Source: JBHHZI01 sp046757965
Lineage (GTDB): Bacteria; Acidobacteriota; Polarisedimenticolia; SMYD01
Direction of reading: 5' to 3'
DNA length: 35,820 bases
NCBI GenBank assembly: GCA_046757965.1
Contig: JBHHZI010000010.1
Span: 1 to 35,820 of the forward strand
How positions within the stretch are numbered: position 1 is the stretch's first letter; each line of letters begins with the position of its first letter. Below are positions 7,104 to 14,817 of the stretch, piece after piece. The translations under genes and the position numbers were made by a program. The notes under the pieces were generated by a model that was not told the origin of the DNA, ran no database searches, and was given only the letters and a program-made list of their open reading frames with translations.

Positions 7104-9958
7104 GCGGAAACCGCTGCGTTCTTCAGGGCCGGGAAATGCACGGCGAACCGGGTGCCCTCGCCAGGAGTCGAATGCACGTGGATGGCTCCTCCATGATCGC
7201 GAACGATGCCATGAGTGATGGACAGTCCCAGACCGGTCCCCTTCCCGGGCCCCTTGGTGGTGAAGAACGGGTCGTAGATCCTCCCGAGGATCTCCGCCGG
7301 GATTCCCTCGCCCGTGTCCGTCACCTCGAGAACCACCTCGCCATCGACACTCCGGGCACTCGCCCGGATGGTCCCGCCCCCGGGCATGGCGTCGCGGGCG
7401 TTCATCAGGAGGTTCAGGACGACCTGCTGGAGGCGGCCCTTCTGACCGCGCAGCAGCGCCGCCTTCGGCGCCGCCGCCGCGAAGCGGAGGTCGACCTGGC
7501 GGCCCTTGAGCTGGGGGCCGAAGAGGGCGAGCGTCTCCTCGACGACCTCGTTGAGATCCACGACCTCCTCGTCGGCGCCTCCCGCCCGGGCCAGATTGAG
7601 CAGACTGTTGACGATGTGCGACGCACGCCAGGACTGCTTGCGGATCCGCTCGAGGACATCCCGGACCCGGTGGGGCACACCCCCGTCATCGAGCATCATC
7701 TGGGCGTACGATGAGATGCCGGTCAACGGCGTGTTCACCTCGTGGGCCACTCCCGAAGCCAGAAGGCCGACCGACGCCAGGCGCTCACTCTGCACGAGTT
7801 GCTGCTCGAGACGGAGCTGATCCGTCAGGTCATCGAAGGTCACCACCTTGCCGTGCCCCTGCTCGTGCCCCTGCAGGTCCGAGATGGCGACGTTGAGTGT
7901 GCGGGCCCGGCCGGCCCGGCCGACGTGATTGTACCGGAGAGTCCGGCGCCCGCGGCCGGGGGCCTCGCGAAGCAGCGCGGCGAGCGGCAAGGGGAAGGCC
8001 TCGAGCGTGTGGCCGATCATCTCGTCCCGCGACTTGCCGAACAGGTCCTCCATGGCGCGATTCCAGCCGCGCACGCGCTGGTCCTCGTCAAGAACCAGGA
8101 TGCCCACGCGTGTGGACTCCACGATGCTCTCGTTGTGGTTCTTGAGCAGCTCCACCTCGCGCATCTGCTCCCGGTTCTCCTCGAGCAGCCGGGCTCCCTC
8201 CATGGCCGCCGCGGCATGAGCTGCCAGCGTCTCCAGGAGCTGGCGGTCTTCCGTGTTGAGTTCCTCGTCATCCTTCATGCCCACGCCCAGCACCGCAACC
8301 ATCCTCCCCTTGACCCGCATGGGAAAGAAGGCGGTCAGTCCCAGCCGCCGCATCTCCCACGGCAGGGCATGGAACTCGTCACGGTCGACCACGATGCTCT
8401 CCTCGAGCTCGAGACGCCGCGCGAGCGGATGGTCGGTGTCGAGCCGTGCGTCCGCGGACGGCTCCCGACCGCCCGGCCCGGTGGACAGTCGCAGCTCTCC
8501 GGACGCCTCGGTCGGGAACAGCAGCACCGACTCCCGGACCGGCAATGTCCGGCGGATCCGCTCGTGAAACTTCGGCAGCAACGAGCCCAGTTCCCGCTCC
8601 GAGTTGAGTTCCCGGGCAAACTGCATCAGGGTGCGCCGGTAGTCGTAGCGCCCCTGGTAGAAGGCGCGGTCCACCACGGTCCCCACCGCATGCGACAGCC
8701 GCGGGTACAGGAAGAAGACGAGCACCCCGGCCAGCACGGTGAAGATCCGCCGGTCGATACCCGGCCCGCCGAGGGTCTCGCGAAGGACGAGATTCAGCAG
8801 CACGAACACGGCGAGGGAGAAGAATGTCAGGGTCAGAACGGTGACACCGCCGCGCACGTACAGACCGAGATCCGCAAGCCGGTACTTCAGGATCGCGGTG
8901 CAGAACGCCAGGGGCAGGACGATGAGGGGAAGGACGGACAGGCCGGCGACCGGCGGCGTCTGCACGAGAAGGGCCCGCGGAATCAGGTAGAAGACGATGA
9001 ACGGGGTCAGACCGATGCCGATCCCCCACGCGGACCAGCGCAGTTGTCTCCGGACCGAGAGAGTCGTCTCGCGCGCCGACCGCACCGCGACGACCACCAG
9101 CGAGGCGGTCAGGTAGGACGCCATGTACAGCAGGGCGAGAGAATCGAGAGCGCTCGCGACATCCGGCGTCTGAGGCCCCGTCCGCATCCGCGCCAGGCGC
9201 CACACCGTGGCAGCGGCGAGGCTCACGGCCGGGGCGTAGAGCGCCAGCGATACCCACCGCGACGGCCGGCGCGCGCCCGGGAAGACCAGGACAAAGTGGA
9301 CCAGCAGCGCCGGGAACAGCACCCGGCCCGCCGTATCGAGGAGGTAGAACACGCCATCGAGCGTGCCTCCTCGCCCGGTATGGGAGAAGGCCAGCAGGCA
9401 GAACGCCGCCAGGGACAGCACCCAGTAGTGCCCGGTGACGGCCACCGTGCCGAGCCGGTAGAGAACGTAGACCGCGCTGGCCAGGAAGAACAGCCCGACG
9501 GTCAGCAGGTACGGATAGAGCGGCTCGCCGTCCTCGCGAGGCTGGGGTCGGACCTGGACCGTGCTCACCGTCCCACGCCGCTCGATCTCGACATCGAGCG
9601 GCTCATCCACTCCGGTCCGCCACACCGCCCGTCCGGCATCGCTGGCGGTGGTGGCGGGCCGGCCGTCGATCGAACGGAGCCTGTCCCCCGCCTCCACGCC
9701 CGCCGCCGCCGCCGGCCCCCGGGGGTCGACCGCGGCCACCGTGACGCCGGCGGCCCCATCCTGCCAGACCACACCGACGAATGGCGTGACCTGGCCGATG
9801 CGCGCATACACGTTGAGAACGCCGAGCAGAAGAATGACGCCGGCCGTCCCGCCGAGCACGAAGGCCGTCACCCGCCGGCGCTGGCGTCGCGGCCGGGCCA
9901 CCGGAGCGCTCCTGGAGGGGGAGACATCCTCTGGACCGGACTCGATACGTGGATTCAT
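7100..9958 (-). CDS. Membrane histidine kinase with PDZ, multi-TM, GAF and PAS domains
   Basis: A protein of about 952 residues. Approximate order: an Arg-rich N-terminus; a first membrane helix (about 29-55); a PDZ-like domain (about 59-137; GPAAAAGVEAGDRLRSIDG is the peptide-binding core); seven or eight membrane helices (about 145-430); a GAF-like domain (about 445-590); PAS (about 610-710); HisKA with phospho-acceptor His739 in VAHEVNTPLTGI; and a HATPase_c domain with N box (NLLMNARDAM), G1 (DTGEGIPAE) and G2 (GKGTGLGLS). Because the PDZ domain follows the first helix it probably faces the periplasm and could sense misfolded or C-terminal peptides (inference). The start is ATG 9958, with GGAG about ten bases upstream; an in-frame GTG at 10057 is possible. 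It is coupled to the NtrC-type regulator downstream. Confidence 0.9.
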   Translation of the reverse strand: MNPRIESGPEDVSPSRSAPVARPRRQRRRVTAFVLGGTAGVILLLGVLNVYARIGQVTPFVGVVWQDGAAGVTVAAVDPRGPAAAAGVEAGDRLRSIDGRPATTASDAGRAVWRTGVDEPLDVEIERRGTVSTVQVRPQPREDGEPLYPYLLTVGLFFLASAVYVLYRLGTVAVTGHYWVLSLAAFCLLAFSHTGRGGTLDGVFYLLDTAGRVLFPALLVHFVLVFPGARRPSRWVSLALYAPAVSLAAATVWRLARMRTGPQTPDVASALDSLALLYMASYLTASLVVVAVRSARETTLSVRRQLRWSAWGIGIGLTPFIVFYLIPRALLVQTPPVAGLSVLPLIVLPLAFCTAILKYRLADLGLYVRGGVTVLTLTFFSLAVFVLLNLVLRETLGGPGIDRRIFTVLAGVLVFFLYPRLSHAVGTVVDRAFYQGRYDYRRTLMQFARELNSERELGSLLPKFHERIRRTLPVRESVLLFPTEASGELRLSTGPGGREPSADARLDTDHPLARRLELEESIVVDRDEFHALPWEMRRLGLTAFFPMRVKGRMVAVLGVGMKDDEELNTEDRQLLETLAAHAAAAMEGARLLEENREQMREVELLKNHNESIVESTRVGILVLDEDQRVRGWNRAMEDLFGKSRDEMIGHTLEAFPLPLAALLREAPGRGRRTLRYNHVGRAGRARTLNVAISDLQGHEQGHGKVVTFDDLTDQLRLEQQLVQSERLASVGLLASGVAHEVNTPLTGISSYAQMMLDDGGVPHRVRDVLERIRKQSWRASHIVNSLLNLARAGGADEEVVDLNEVVEETLALFGPQLKGRQVDLRFAAAAPKAALLRGQKGRLQQVVLNLLMNARDAMPGGGTIRASARSVDGEVVLEVTDTGEGIPAEILGRIYDPFFTTKGPGKGTGLGLSITHGIVRDHGGAIHVHSTPGEGTRFAVHFPALKNAAVSA

Positions 9959-10110
9959 GACACCGGTTCTCCGCGCCGGCGCACCGGCCGGCACTGGACA
10001 GGGAGGCCCACGAAGGGCACCGCGATCGAGATGAGAATCACTTCCAAGAGGTGTCACCGGCCCCGTGCGGCGTGGGTTCCGCGCTCTCGCGCCGCCGCGA
10101 ACTGCCCCGG

Positions 10111-10140
10111 ACTATAAATGATGGGTGGCCGCCGGATCAA
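10111..10140 (-). promoter_or_regulatory. Candidate promoter of the PDZ-kinase/regulator operon
   Basis: On the minus strand TTGATC (10135-10140), an 18-base spacer and TATAGT (10111-10116). The -35 box overlaps the end of the preceding gene. It would give a leader of about 145 bases before ATG 9958. Confidence 0.4.
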
Positions 10141-11072
10141 AACCGGCCGCGGACACCCGGCGCTGCCGCCCGCCAGACCGCCGAGATACCCAGCCGCAGC
10201 CCCGGCGATGCGTCGCCCGAGATCGGCACCCGCCACGGCTGTCCCGCCCACAGGGCGGTGGTCTCGGACCGGTGCACCGGCAGCGGATCGGGCTGACCGG
10301 GCAGCTCGCCTTCCACCTCGACAACGATCGGGAGCCGGTTCTGCCGGGCGAACCGGGGCGTGATGCTCACCGTGAACCGGACATGATCCACCTGCCCGGG
10401 CAGGAAGGACGGCACCGGATGGTCGAACGAGAACGTTGCCGGGCGGTCGGTCACCGTGCGCAACCGGTACCGGCGCAGCAGCGACTCCGCGTCGCCGTCA
10501 ACGACATACACGGCGGCATCTATCTCGACGATCTGCGGTTCCACAGTCACGGCTTCGTCCCCCGCGGGTCGCGCCGTCACCGACACCACCACGCGTTCCC
10601 CGCCGGCCTCGGCGGGAACGATCTCGACCAGCGCGCTGGTGCCGGGCGCGAGGATGAGATGCCGGTCCCGTTCCCAGCCCGCGCCACCTGGCTCGCTGAC
10701 CCGCGACCGCAGACGCACGGAGATCGCGCCCTCCGGCAGCCCGTCGGTGTCGAGAATCAGGTGGCACTCGCTGTCCACCGGTCCCGCCGGCGTCTGGCGC
10801 GACACCCCCTGGTCCACCGACACGCGCATTCCAACGGTCAGGACCTCCCGGTGCCGCGCGAGACTTCGCGTGCCCGCGTCCACGCCGAGAAACTCCACGG
10901 ACAGGGCGATCCGCGCCGGCGCGCGCACCGGATCCTCGACCGGATCCAGCGCCGGCGACGGCGCCACCGGCCACACCACCAGGGCGATCAGGGCCGCCGG
11001 AGTCACCGGCCCTGATCGTAACCGGCGGCCGGGGCGCCACGGCGGCCGGCGGGCGACGAGGGATGGCGTCAC
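10137..11072 (-). CDS. Secreted protein of unknown function in the GlrK/GlrR-like operon
   Basis: A 311-residue protein that I do not recognise. The GTG at 11072 overlaps the regulator stop as GTGA. The first 25 or so residues are rich in Arg, and a hydrophobic stretch (PAALIALVVWPVAPSPA) follows, consistent with a signal peptide cleaved near SPA. The remainder alternates hydrophobic and polar residues (VVSVTARPAGD, HVRFTVSITPRF, LPIVVEVEGEL), which suggests an all-beta periplasmic or surface protein. No catalytic motif is visible. Its place as the last gene after a kinase, lipoprotein and sigma54 activator suggests a sensory accessory or envelope target of that system (inference). The open frame continues upstream into the regulator gene, which I reject. 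Confidence 0.7.
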   Translation of the reverse strand: MTPSLVARRPPWRPGRRLRSGPVTPAALIALVVWPVAPSPALDPVEDPVRAPARIALSVEFLGVDAGTRSLARHREVLTVGMRVSVDQGVSRQTPAGPVDSECHLILDTDGLPEGAISVRLRSRVSEPGGAGWERDRHLILAPGTSALVEIVPAEAGGERVVVSVTARPAGDEAVTVEPQIVEIDAAVYVVDGDAESLLRRYRLRTVTDRPATFSFDHPVPSFLPGQVDHVRFTVSITPRFARQNRLPIVVEVEGELPGQPDPLPVHRSETTALWAGQPWRVPISGDASPGLRLGISAVWRAAAPGVRGRF

Positions 11073-12436
11073 GGCCGGGGCGGAATCCGGATCCCGTACT
11101 TGCGGATCTTGTAGTGAATCACGCGCCCGCTGATCCCGAGCGCCTCGGCCGCCCGCTTCTGGACCCACTCGTGGTCACGCAGGGCGGCCAGGATCTGTTC
11201 CTTCTCGGCCCGCGCCAGTGCGGTGAGACCGTCATCCTCGTCACGGCCCTTCGCCTCGGCGGCGCCCCACGGGAACCCCGCATCGCGCAGTTCCCGCACC
11301 GTCAGCACCGGTTCCGCCGCCAGGGTCACCGATGCCTCGATGACATGCTTGAGCTCGCGGACGTTGCCGGGCCATGTGTGCCCACACAGCGCCTCGAGGG
11401 CCTCGCCGGACAGCCGGGCAGGCGGGCGGCCCAGCGCGCGGGAACTCGACGCCAGGAATATCTCGGCCAGCACCGGAATGTCCTCCGCCCGTTCACGCAG
11501 GGGCGGCAGGTGGACGGTGACCACCTTCAGCCGGTAGAAGAGATCTGTCCGGAACAGGCCCTCCTCGGTGGCCTGGACCAGATCCCGGTTACTCGCCGCC
11601 AGCACGCGCACATCGACCCGGCGCGGCGTGACGTCGCCGATCCGCCGCACCTCCCCGTTCTGCAGGAAACGAAGCAGGCGGGACTGGAGCGGCCTGGAGA
11701 TGTTGCCGATCTCGTCGAGAAACACCGTGCCCGTGTCCGCCACCTCGAGCAGGCCCTTCTTGTCCTGTGTCGCCGATGTGAAGGCTCCCTTGCGGTGTCC
11801 GAACAGTTCGCTTTCCAGGAGCGCGTCCGGCAGAGCCCCGCAATCGATGACCACGTAGGGCGCCGCCGCCCGCGGACTGCACCGGTGGAGCGTCCGGGCG
11901 ACGAGTTCCTTCCCGGTCCCGGACTCTCCGGTGATCAGCACACCGGACGGCGACGGCCCCACCCGGGCCATCAGATCCAGAACACGTCGGATCGGCGCGC
12001 TGTTGCCGACGATCTCCTCGTTCTCGTCCCAGCCCCCACCGGCGCCGACGGCACCCTGCGCCGCACCTTGCGGCCCCGCCAGCGCGCCGCGAACCATGTC
12101 CATCAGATCGGTTCCGCTGTACGGCTTGACCAGGAAATCCTTCGCACCGAGCTTCATCGCCCGCACGGCGTCGGGAATCGAGCCGTGCGCGGTCAGGAAG
12201 ATGGTGGGAATGGTCGCATCGATGTCCTGCATGCGCTCCACGAGGGCCAGCCCGTCCATGCCGGGCATCTTGAGGTCGGTGATGACCAGATCCGGCCGGC
12301 AGGCACGCAGGCGCCTGACCGCCTGCTCCCCTCCGGCGGCGGTATCGACCGTGTATCCATGGGCCTCCAGGCGGGTCTCGAGCACCTCGAGAATGTTGGG
12401 GTCGTCGTCAACCACCAGGATCCGCTGCTCAGCCAC
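11069..12436 (-). CDS. GlrR/QseF-like sigma54 response regulator with GAFTSA loop
   Basis: A 455-residue NtrC-type protein. The receiver holds Asp54 (VITDLKMPGMDG) and Lys104 (VKPY). The AAA+ domain (about 140-375) has Walker A GESGTGKE and Walker B GTVFLDEI. A Fis-type helix-turn-helix (VQKRAAEALGISGRVIHYKIRKYGI) is at the C-terminus. The sigma54-contact loop reads GAFTSA (217-222), not GAFTGA. The GTG start at 12436 has GGAGGG close upstream. The partner order (kinase, coiled-coil lipoprotein, regulator) matches glrK-qseG-glrR of enterobacteria, in which GlrR activates sigma54 promoters such as that of the small RNA GlmY. That target is not implied here. A reduced or altered sigma54 interaction is possible because of the Ser. 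Confidence 0.92.
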   Translation of the reverse strand: MAEQRILVVDDDPNILEVLETRLEAHGYTVDTAAGGEQAVRRLRACRPDLVITDLKMPGMDGLALVERMQDIDATIPTIFLTAHGSIPDAVRAMKLGAKDFLVKPYSGTDLMDMVRGALAGPQGAAQGAVGAGGGWDENEEIVGNSAPIRRVLDLMARVGPSPSGVLITGESGTGKELVARTLHRCSPRAAAPYVVIDCGALPDALLESELFGHRKGAFTSATQDKKGLLEVADTGTVFLDEIGNISRPLQSRLLRFLQNGEVRRIGDVTPRRVDVRVLAASNRDLVQATEEGLFRTDLFYRLKVVTVHLPPLRERAEDIPVLAEIFLASSSRALGRPPARLSGEALEALCGHTWPGNVRELKHVIEASVTLAAEPVLTVRELRDAGFPWGAAEAKGRDEDDGLTALARAEKEQILAALRDHEWVQKRAAEALGISGRVIHYKIRKYGIRIPPRP

Positions 12437-12456
12437 GGTCCCTCCGGGGCATGCCG

Positions 12457-13074
12457 CTACGAAGGGTCATCATCCTTCTCCGATTCGATCTGCAGGTGAA
12501 CCTGTTTCAGCTCGTGAAGCTGGCGTTGCAATGCCGCCAGCTCGTTCTCCAGGCCGGCGATCTCATCATCTCGCGCCACCTGGCGCTGTTGCGCATGCAC
12601 CAGCTGCCCGCGCAGATCGTCGACCGTGGCTTCCGACTCGACCACCCGTCGCATCAGGTCGAGCGCCAGGAGAGCGCCGGGAGTCGCCGACCCGGCCGGG
12701 TCGACGGACGCGGCCGCCCGCAGGAGGTCGAGCGCCTGATCCGTCCGGGCCGCCTCCCAGGCCACCACGGCACGCAGGGTGAGAACCTGCCCGTGCACCG
12801 ACCCATTCCCTTCCTCGGCGGCTGCGCGGGCCGCCTCCTCGAGAAGATCGTCCGCCGCGCCGCGCCACCCCAGGCGGAGGAGAAGCCGCCCGGCGGCCAG
12901 CCCCGACCGCGAGAGCCCGGCCGGGGCCGGAGATGACGCCGGCGCCGCAGGCTGCTCTTCCGCCGGCACCCGCGCCGGCATGGCTGGCGGACCGGACCGG
13001 CGAACAGACGGACAGGACAGGATCAAGGGCAGGCAGGCCGCCGCGAGGACATGGCGGATCGAGCGCGGGCTCAT
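12457..13074 (-). CDS. QseG-like lipoprotein with C-terminal coiled coil
   Basis: A 205-residue protein. The N-terminus is a lipoprotein signal (VLAAACLPLILSC) with the likely lipidated Cys at 21; Cys14 is a weaker alternative. Then comes a Pro/Ala-rich linker, an Ala/Leu-rich helical region that reads like TPR repeats (LAAGRLLLRLGWRGAADDL, ...VAWEAARTDQALDLL), and a C-terminal coiled coil (about 150-200) ending in an acidic tail. In enterobacteria the lipoprotein QseG, encoded between qseE and qseF, binds and tunes the kinase QseE. Position, lipobox and terminal coiled coil all fit, though sequence similarity is judged by eye. Its ATG overlaps the kinase stop as ATGA. Confidence 0.75.
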   Translation of the reverse strand: MSPRSIRHVLAAACLPLILSCPSVRRSGPPAMPARVPAEEQPAAPASSPAPAGLSRSGLAAGRLLLRLGWRGAADDLLEEAARAAAEEGNGSVHGQVLTLRAVVAWEAARTDQALDLLRAAASVDPAGSATPGALLALDLMRRVVESEATVDDLRGQLVHAQQRQVARDDEIAGLENELAALQRQLHELKQVHLQIESEKDDDPS

Positions 13075-14354
13075 CGCACGGCCACCTGTTCCCCACCGGC
13101 GAAGGCCGGGTGCGAGCGCCGGGCGCCCGGAAAGATCACGCGGAAGACCGTCCCCTGCCTCGGGCGACTCACCACCTCGACCACGCCGTCATGGGCCTCC
13201 ACCAGGTTCTTGACCACCGCCAGACCGATCCCGGCTCCCTGAACGTGCTGGCCCCCGGCGCCGGCCCCCTGGAAGAAGCGCTCGAAGATGTGGGCCCGGT
13301 CGCGCGGATCGATGCCAGGACCGGTGTCCCGGACCTCCAGACAGACCCCGATGTCATCCTGCCACGGCCGGACGAGACCCGAGACGGTGATCCGTCCGCC
13401 GGGTGGCGTGAACTGCACGGCGTTGCTGAGCAGGTTGGCCACGACCTGCCCCAGGCGCAGGCGGTCCCCCTCGACCAGGGGAAGGTCGTCATCCAGATCG
13501 ATGTTCAGCTCGATGTCGCGTTCCCAGCAGGACTTCCGGACCAGGTCCGCCTGCTCGCCGACCACGGTGTTGAGGGACACCGGCTCGCGCACCAGGCGGA
13601 CCTGCCCCGCCTCGAACCGGGTCAGGTCGAGGATGCCCTCGACGTACGAGACCAGCCGCTCCATCCCCTCGCGGGTGATGGCCAGCAACCGCTTCTGGCG
13701 GGGTGTCAGATCACCGGCCACTCCTTCCGCCAGGAGCTCGACGGCGTCTCGCATCGATGTCAGCGGCGTCTTCAGCTCGTGGCTGACCACCGAGACGAAG
13801 TGGCTCTTCATCTCGTCGAGCTCATGAAGGCGGGCCGCCATCTCGTTGAACGCCCGGGCCAGATCGCCGAGCTCATCCCGTCGATGGGCCGGAACCCGGA
13901 GATCGAACTCGCCGCGCGAGAGCGCCTCGGTCGCCACGCGCAGTTCCTTCACCGGCCGGTGAATCGTCCGGGTGAGGCCATAGCCGGCGACCAGGCCGAT
14001 GGCGATGGCCAGCGCGCTGAAGAACAGGGACATGGCCGCCGTGCCCTGCGTCGCCACGCGCAGCGCGTCGATCTCGTCGGTCACCAGCCCCTCGCCCTTC
14101 TCCAGCGAGACACGCGTCAGGCCGAGCATCGCCTCTCGCGATGCCTTCGCGTCGGCCTCGGCCCGCTCGAACGCCTCCGTGTCGCCGCGCAGCAGCGCAA
14201 GTTCCTGCCGTCGCGTGGCGGCACGATACGCGGCCACGTGGTCCCGCAGCCCACTGACCAGGGCCGCGATGTTTTCCCGCTCGCCGGACGGGTTGGCGAG
14301 TGTCTCCACATCGTCGGCGACCCGTTGCAGGCTGTCGTATAACGTCGCCTCCAC
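13071..14354 (-). CDS. C-terminal open frame of the GlrK-like kinase
   Basis: This is the part of the kinase after the TAG. It opens at GTG 14354, ten codons past the stop, and keeps most of the periplasmic region, TM2, HAMP and the whole kinase core. If translated by reinitiation it would lack TM1 and have no export signal at its start, so membrane topology would probably be wrong. I list it as the reading frame that can still be expressed, not as a separate gene. Confidence 0.55.
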   Translation of the reverse strand: MEATLYDSLQRVADDVETLANPSGERENIAALVSGLRDHVAAYRAATRRQELALLRGDTEAFERAEADAKASREAMLGLTRVSLEKGEGLVTDEIDALRVATQGTAAMSLFFSALAIAIGLVAGYGLTRTIHRPVKELRVATEALSRGEFDLRVPAHRRDELGDLARAFNEMAARLHELDEMKSHFVSVVSHELKTPLTSMRDAVELLAEGVAGDLTPRQKRLLAITREGMERLVSYVEGILDLTRFEAGQVRLVREPVSLNTVVGEQADLVRKSCWERDIELNIDLDDDLPLVEGDRLRLGQVVANLLSNAVQFTPPGGRITVSGLVRPWQDDIGVCLEVRDTGPGIDPRDRAHIFERFFQGAGAGGQHVQGAGIGLAVVKNLVEAHDGVVEVVSRPRQGTVFRVIFPGARRSHPAFAGGEQVAVR

Positions 14355-14381
14355 CGCCGCTGTCTGCTCACCGTGGTTGCT

Positions 14382-14384
14382 CTA
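14382..14384 (-). other. In-frame amber codon within the sensor kinase
   Basis: On the minus strand the codons run ttt cta gag TAG agc aac cac ggt. Upstream and downstream frames are identical (30 bases from this codon to GTG 14354). The amber codon is also the normal terminal stop of three other genes here (ending at 21766, 22958 and 34680), so TAG is not reassigned. Confidence 0.9.
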
Positions 14385-14660
14385 CTCTAGAAAATAGAAC
14401 GCCCGGCTGCGGGACAGATCCCGCAGCTCCGCCAGCAGGGCCCGGTGGGCGATACCGATGTCGTACTCGGCCCGCAGGCGCTCGGCGCGCGTGCGCGCCT
14501 CGCCGAGAGACAGGTAGGCAAACAGGCTGATCCCGAAGACCAGCAGGACCACCAGACCCTGTGTCAGGAAAATCTTGCGCGCCAGCGGACGCATGACCTC
14601 AGAATCAGCGCGGGCGAAGCCGGGGCCGCCGGGCGATCGGCCACGCACGAGACGCCCGGC

Positions 14661-14738
14661 CCCTGTCCCGTGAGACGGGGAACGAGCATAACCGATTCAA
14701 CCCGGTGGGGACAGGGCAGCGGCTGCGGTCCTGTCCCC
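14661..14738. repeat. Three-copy CCTGTCCC inverted/direct repeat
   Basis: The copies are CCCTGTCCC (14661-14669), its exact inverse GGGACAGGG (14708-14716), and CCTGTCCCC (14730-14738), which is the exact inverse of GGGGACAGG (14707-14715). The second pair forms a 9-bp stem with a 14-base loop that itself contains GCAG/CTGC. It could be an operator set or a REP-like palindromic element. Confidence 0.6.
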
Positions 14739-14742
14739 CGTC

Positions 14743-14772
14743 TTGAACTGCCGCGCCGTCGTTCGCTAGTGT
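14743..14772 (+). promoter_or_regulatory. Weak candidate promoter for gatC-gatA
   Basis: TTGAAC (14743-14748), an 18-base spacer and TAGTGT (14767-14772), directly after the repeated hairpin. The -10 match is poor. Confidence 0.3.
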
Positions 14773-14817
14773 GGGGCGCCGGTGCTCTGTGACGCGAGCG
14801 CGGCGAGAGGAATCGAT

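Larger units (their letters stand above)
13071..14594 (-). pseudogene. GlrK/QseE-like sensor histidine kinase interrupted by an in-frame TAG
   Basis: Read through, the gene encodes about 507 residues: TM1 (about 6-28, IFLTQGLVVLLVFGISLFAY), a helical periplasmic sensor region, TM2 (about 165-185), HAMP, HisKA with His272 (VSHELKTPLTSM), and HATPase_c (N box NLLSNAVQF, G1 DTGPGI, F box ERFFQG, G2 GAGIGLAV). Residues around ELKTPLTSMRDAVELLAEGV and ERFFQG closely resemble enterobacterial GlrK/QseE. Codon 71 is TAG (14382-14384), between AFYFLE and SNHGEQ. Both sides stay in the same frame, so a single substitution (for example from CAG or GAG) explains it. It may be a recent nonsense mutation, a sequencing error or readthrough. 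ATG 14594 is the likely start; a GTG at 14648 is possible. Confidence 0.85.
14595..14817. other. Divergent control region between the kinase operon and gatCA
   Basis: The region holds three copies of a CCTGTCCC-type motif (see the repeat at 14661-14738) and a weak forward promoter for gatC (14743-14772). On the minus strand TATGCT (14685-14690) could be a -10 for the kinase operon, but no good -35 is visible. Confidence 0.45.

Noticed and set aside
7742..10117. Long plus-strand open frame opposite the PDZ kinase
   Set aside because: Low-complexity Arg/Pro/Gln/Gly translation with no motif; the kinase on the other strand is unambiguous.
14382..14384. Genome-wide reassignment of TAG as an explanation for the interrupted kinase
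   Set aside because: TAG ends the dockerin-like gene and both sulfatase-like genes at their expected C-termini, so it acts as a stop elsewhere in the window.
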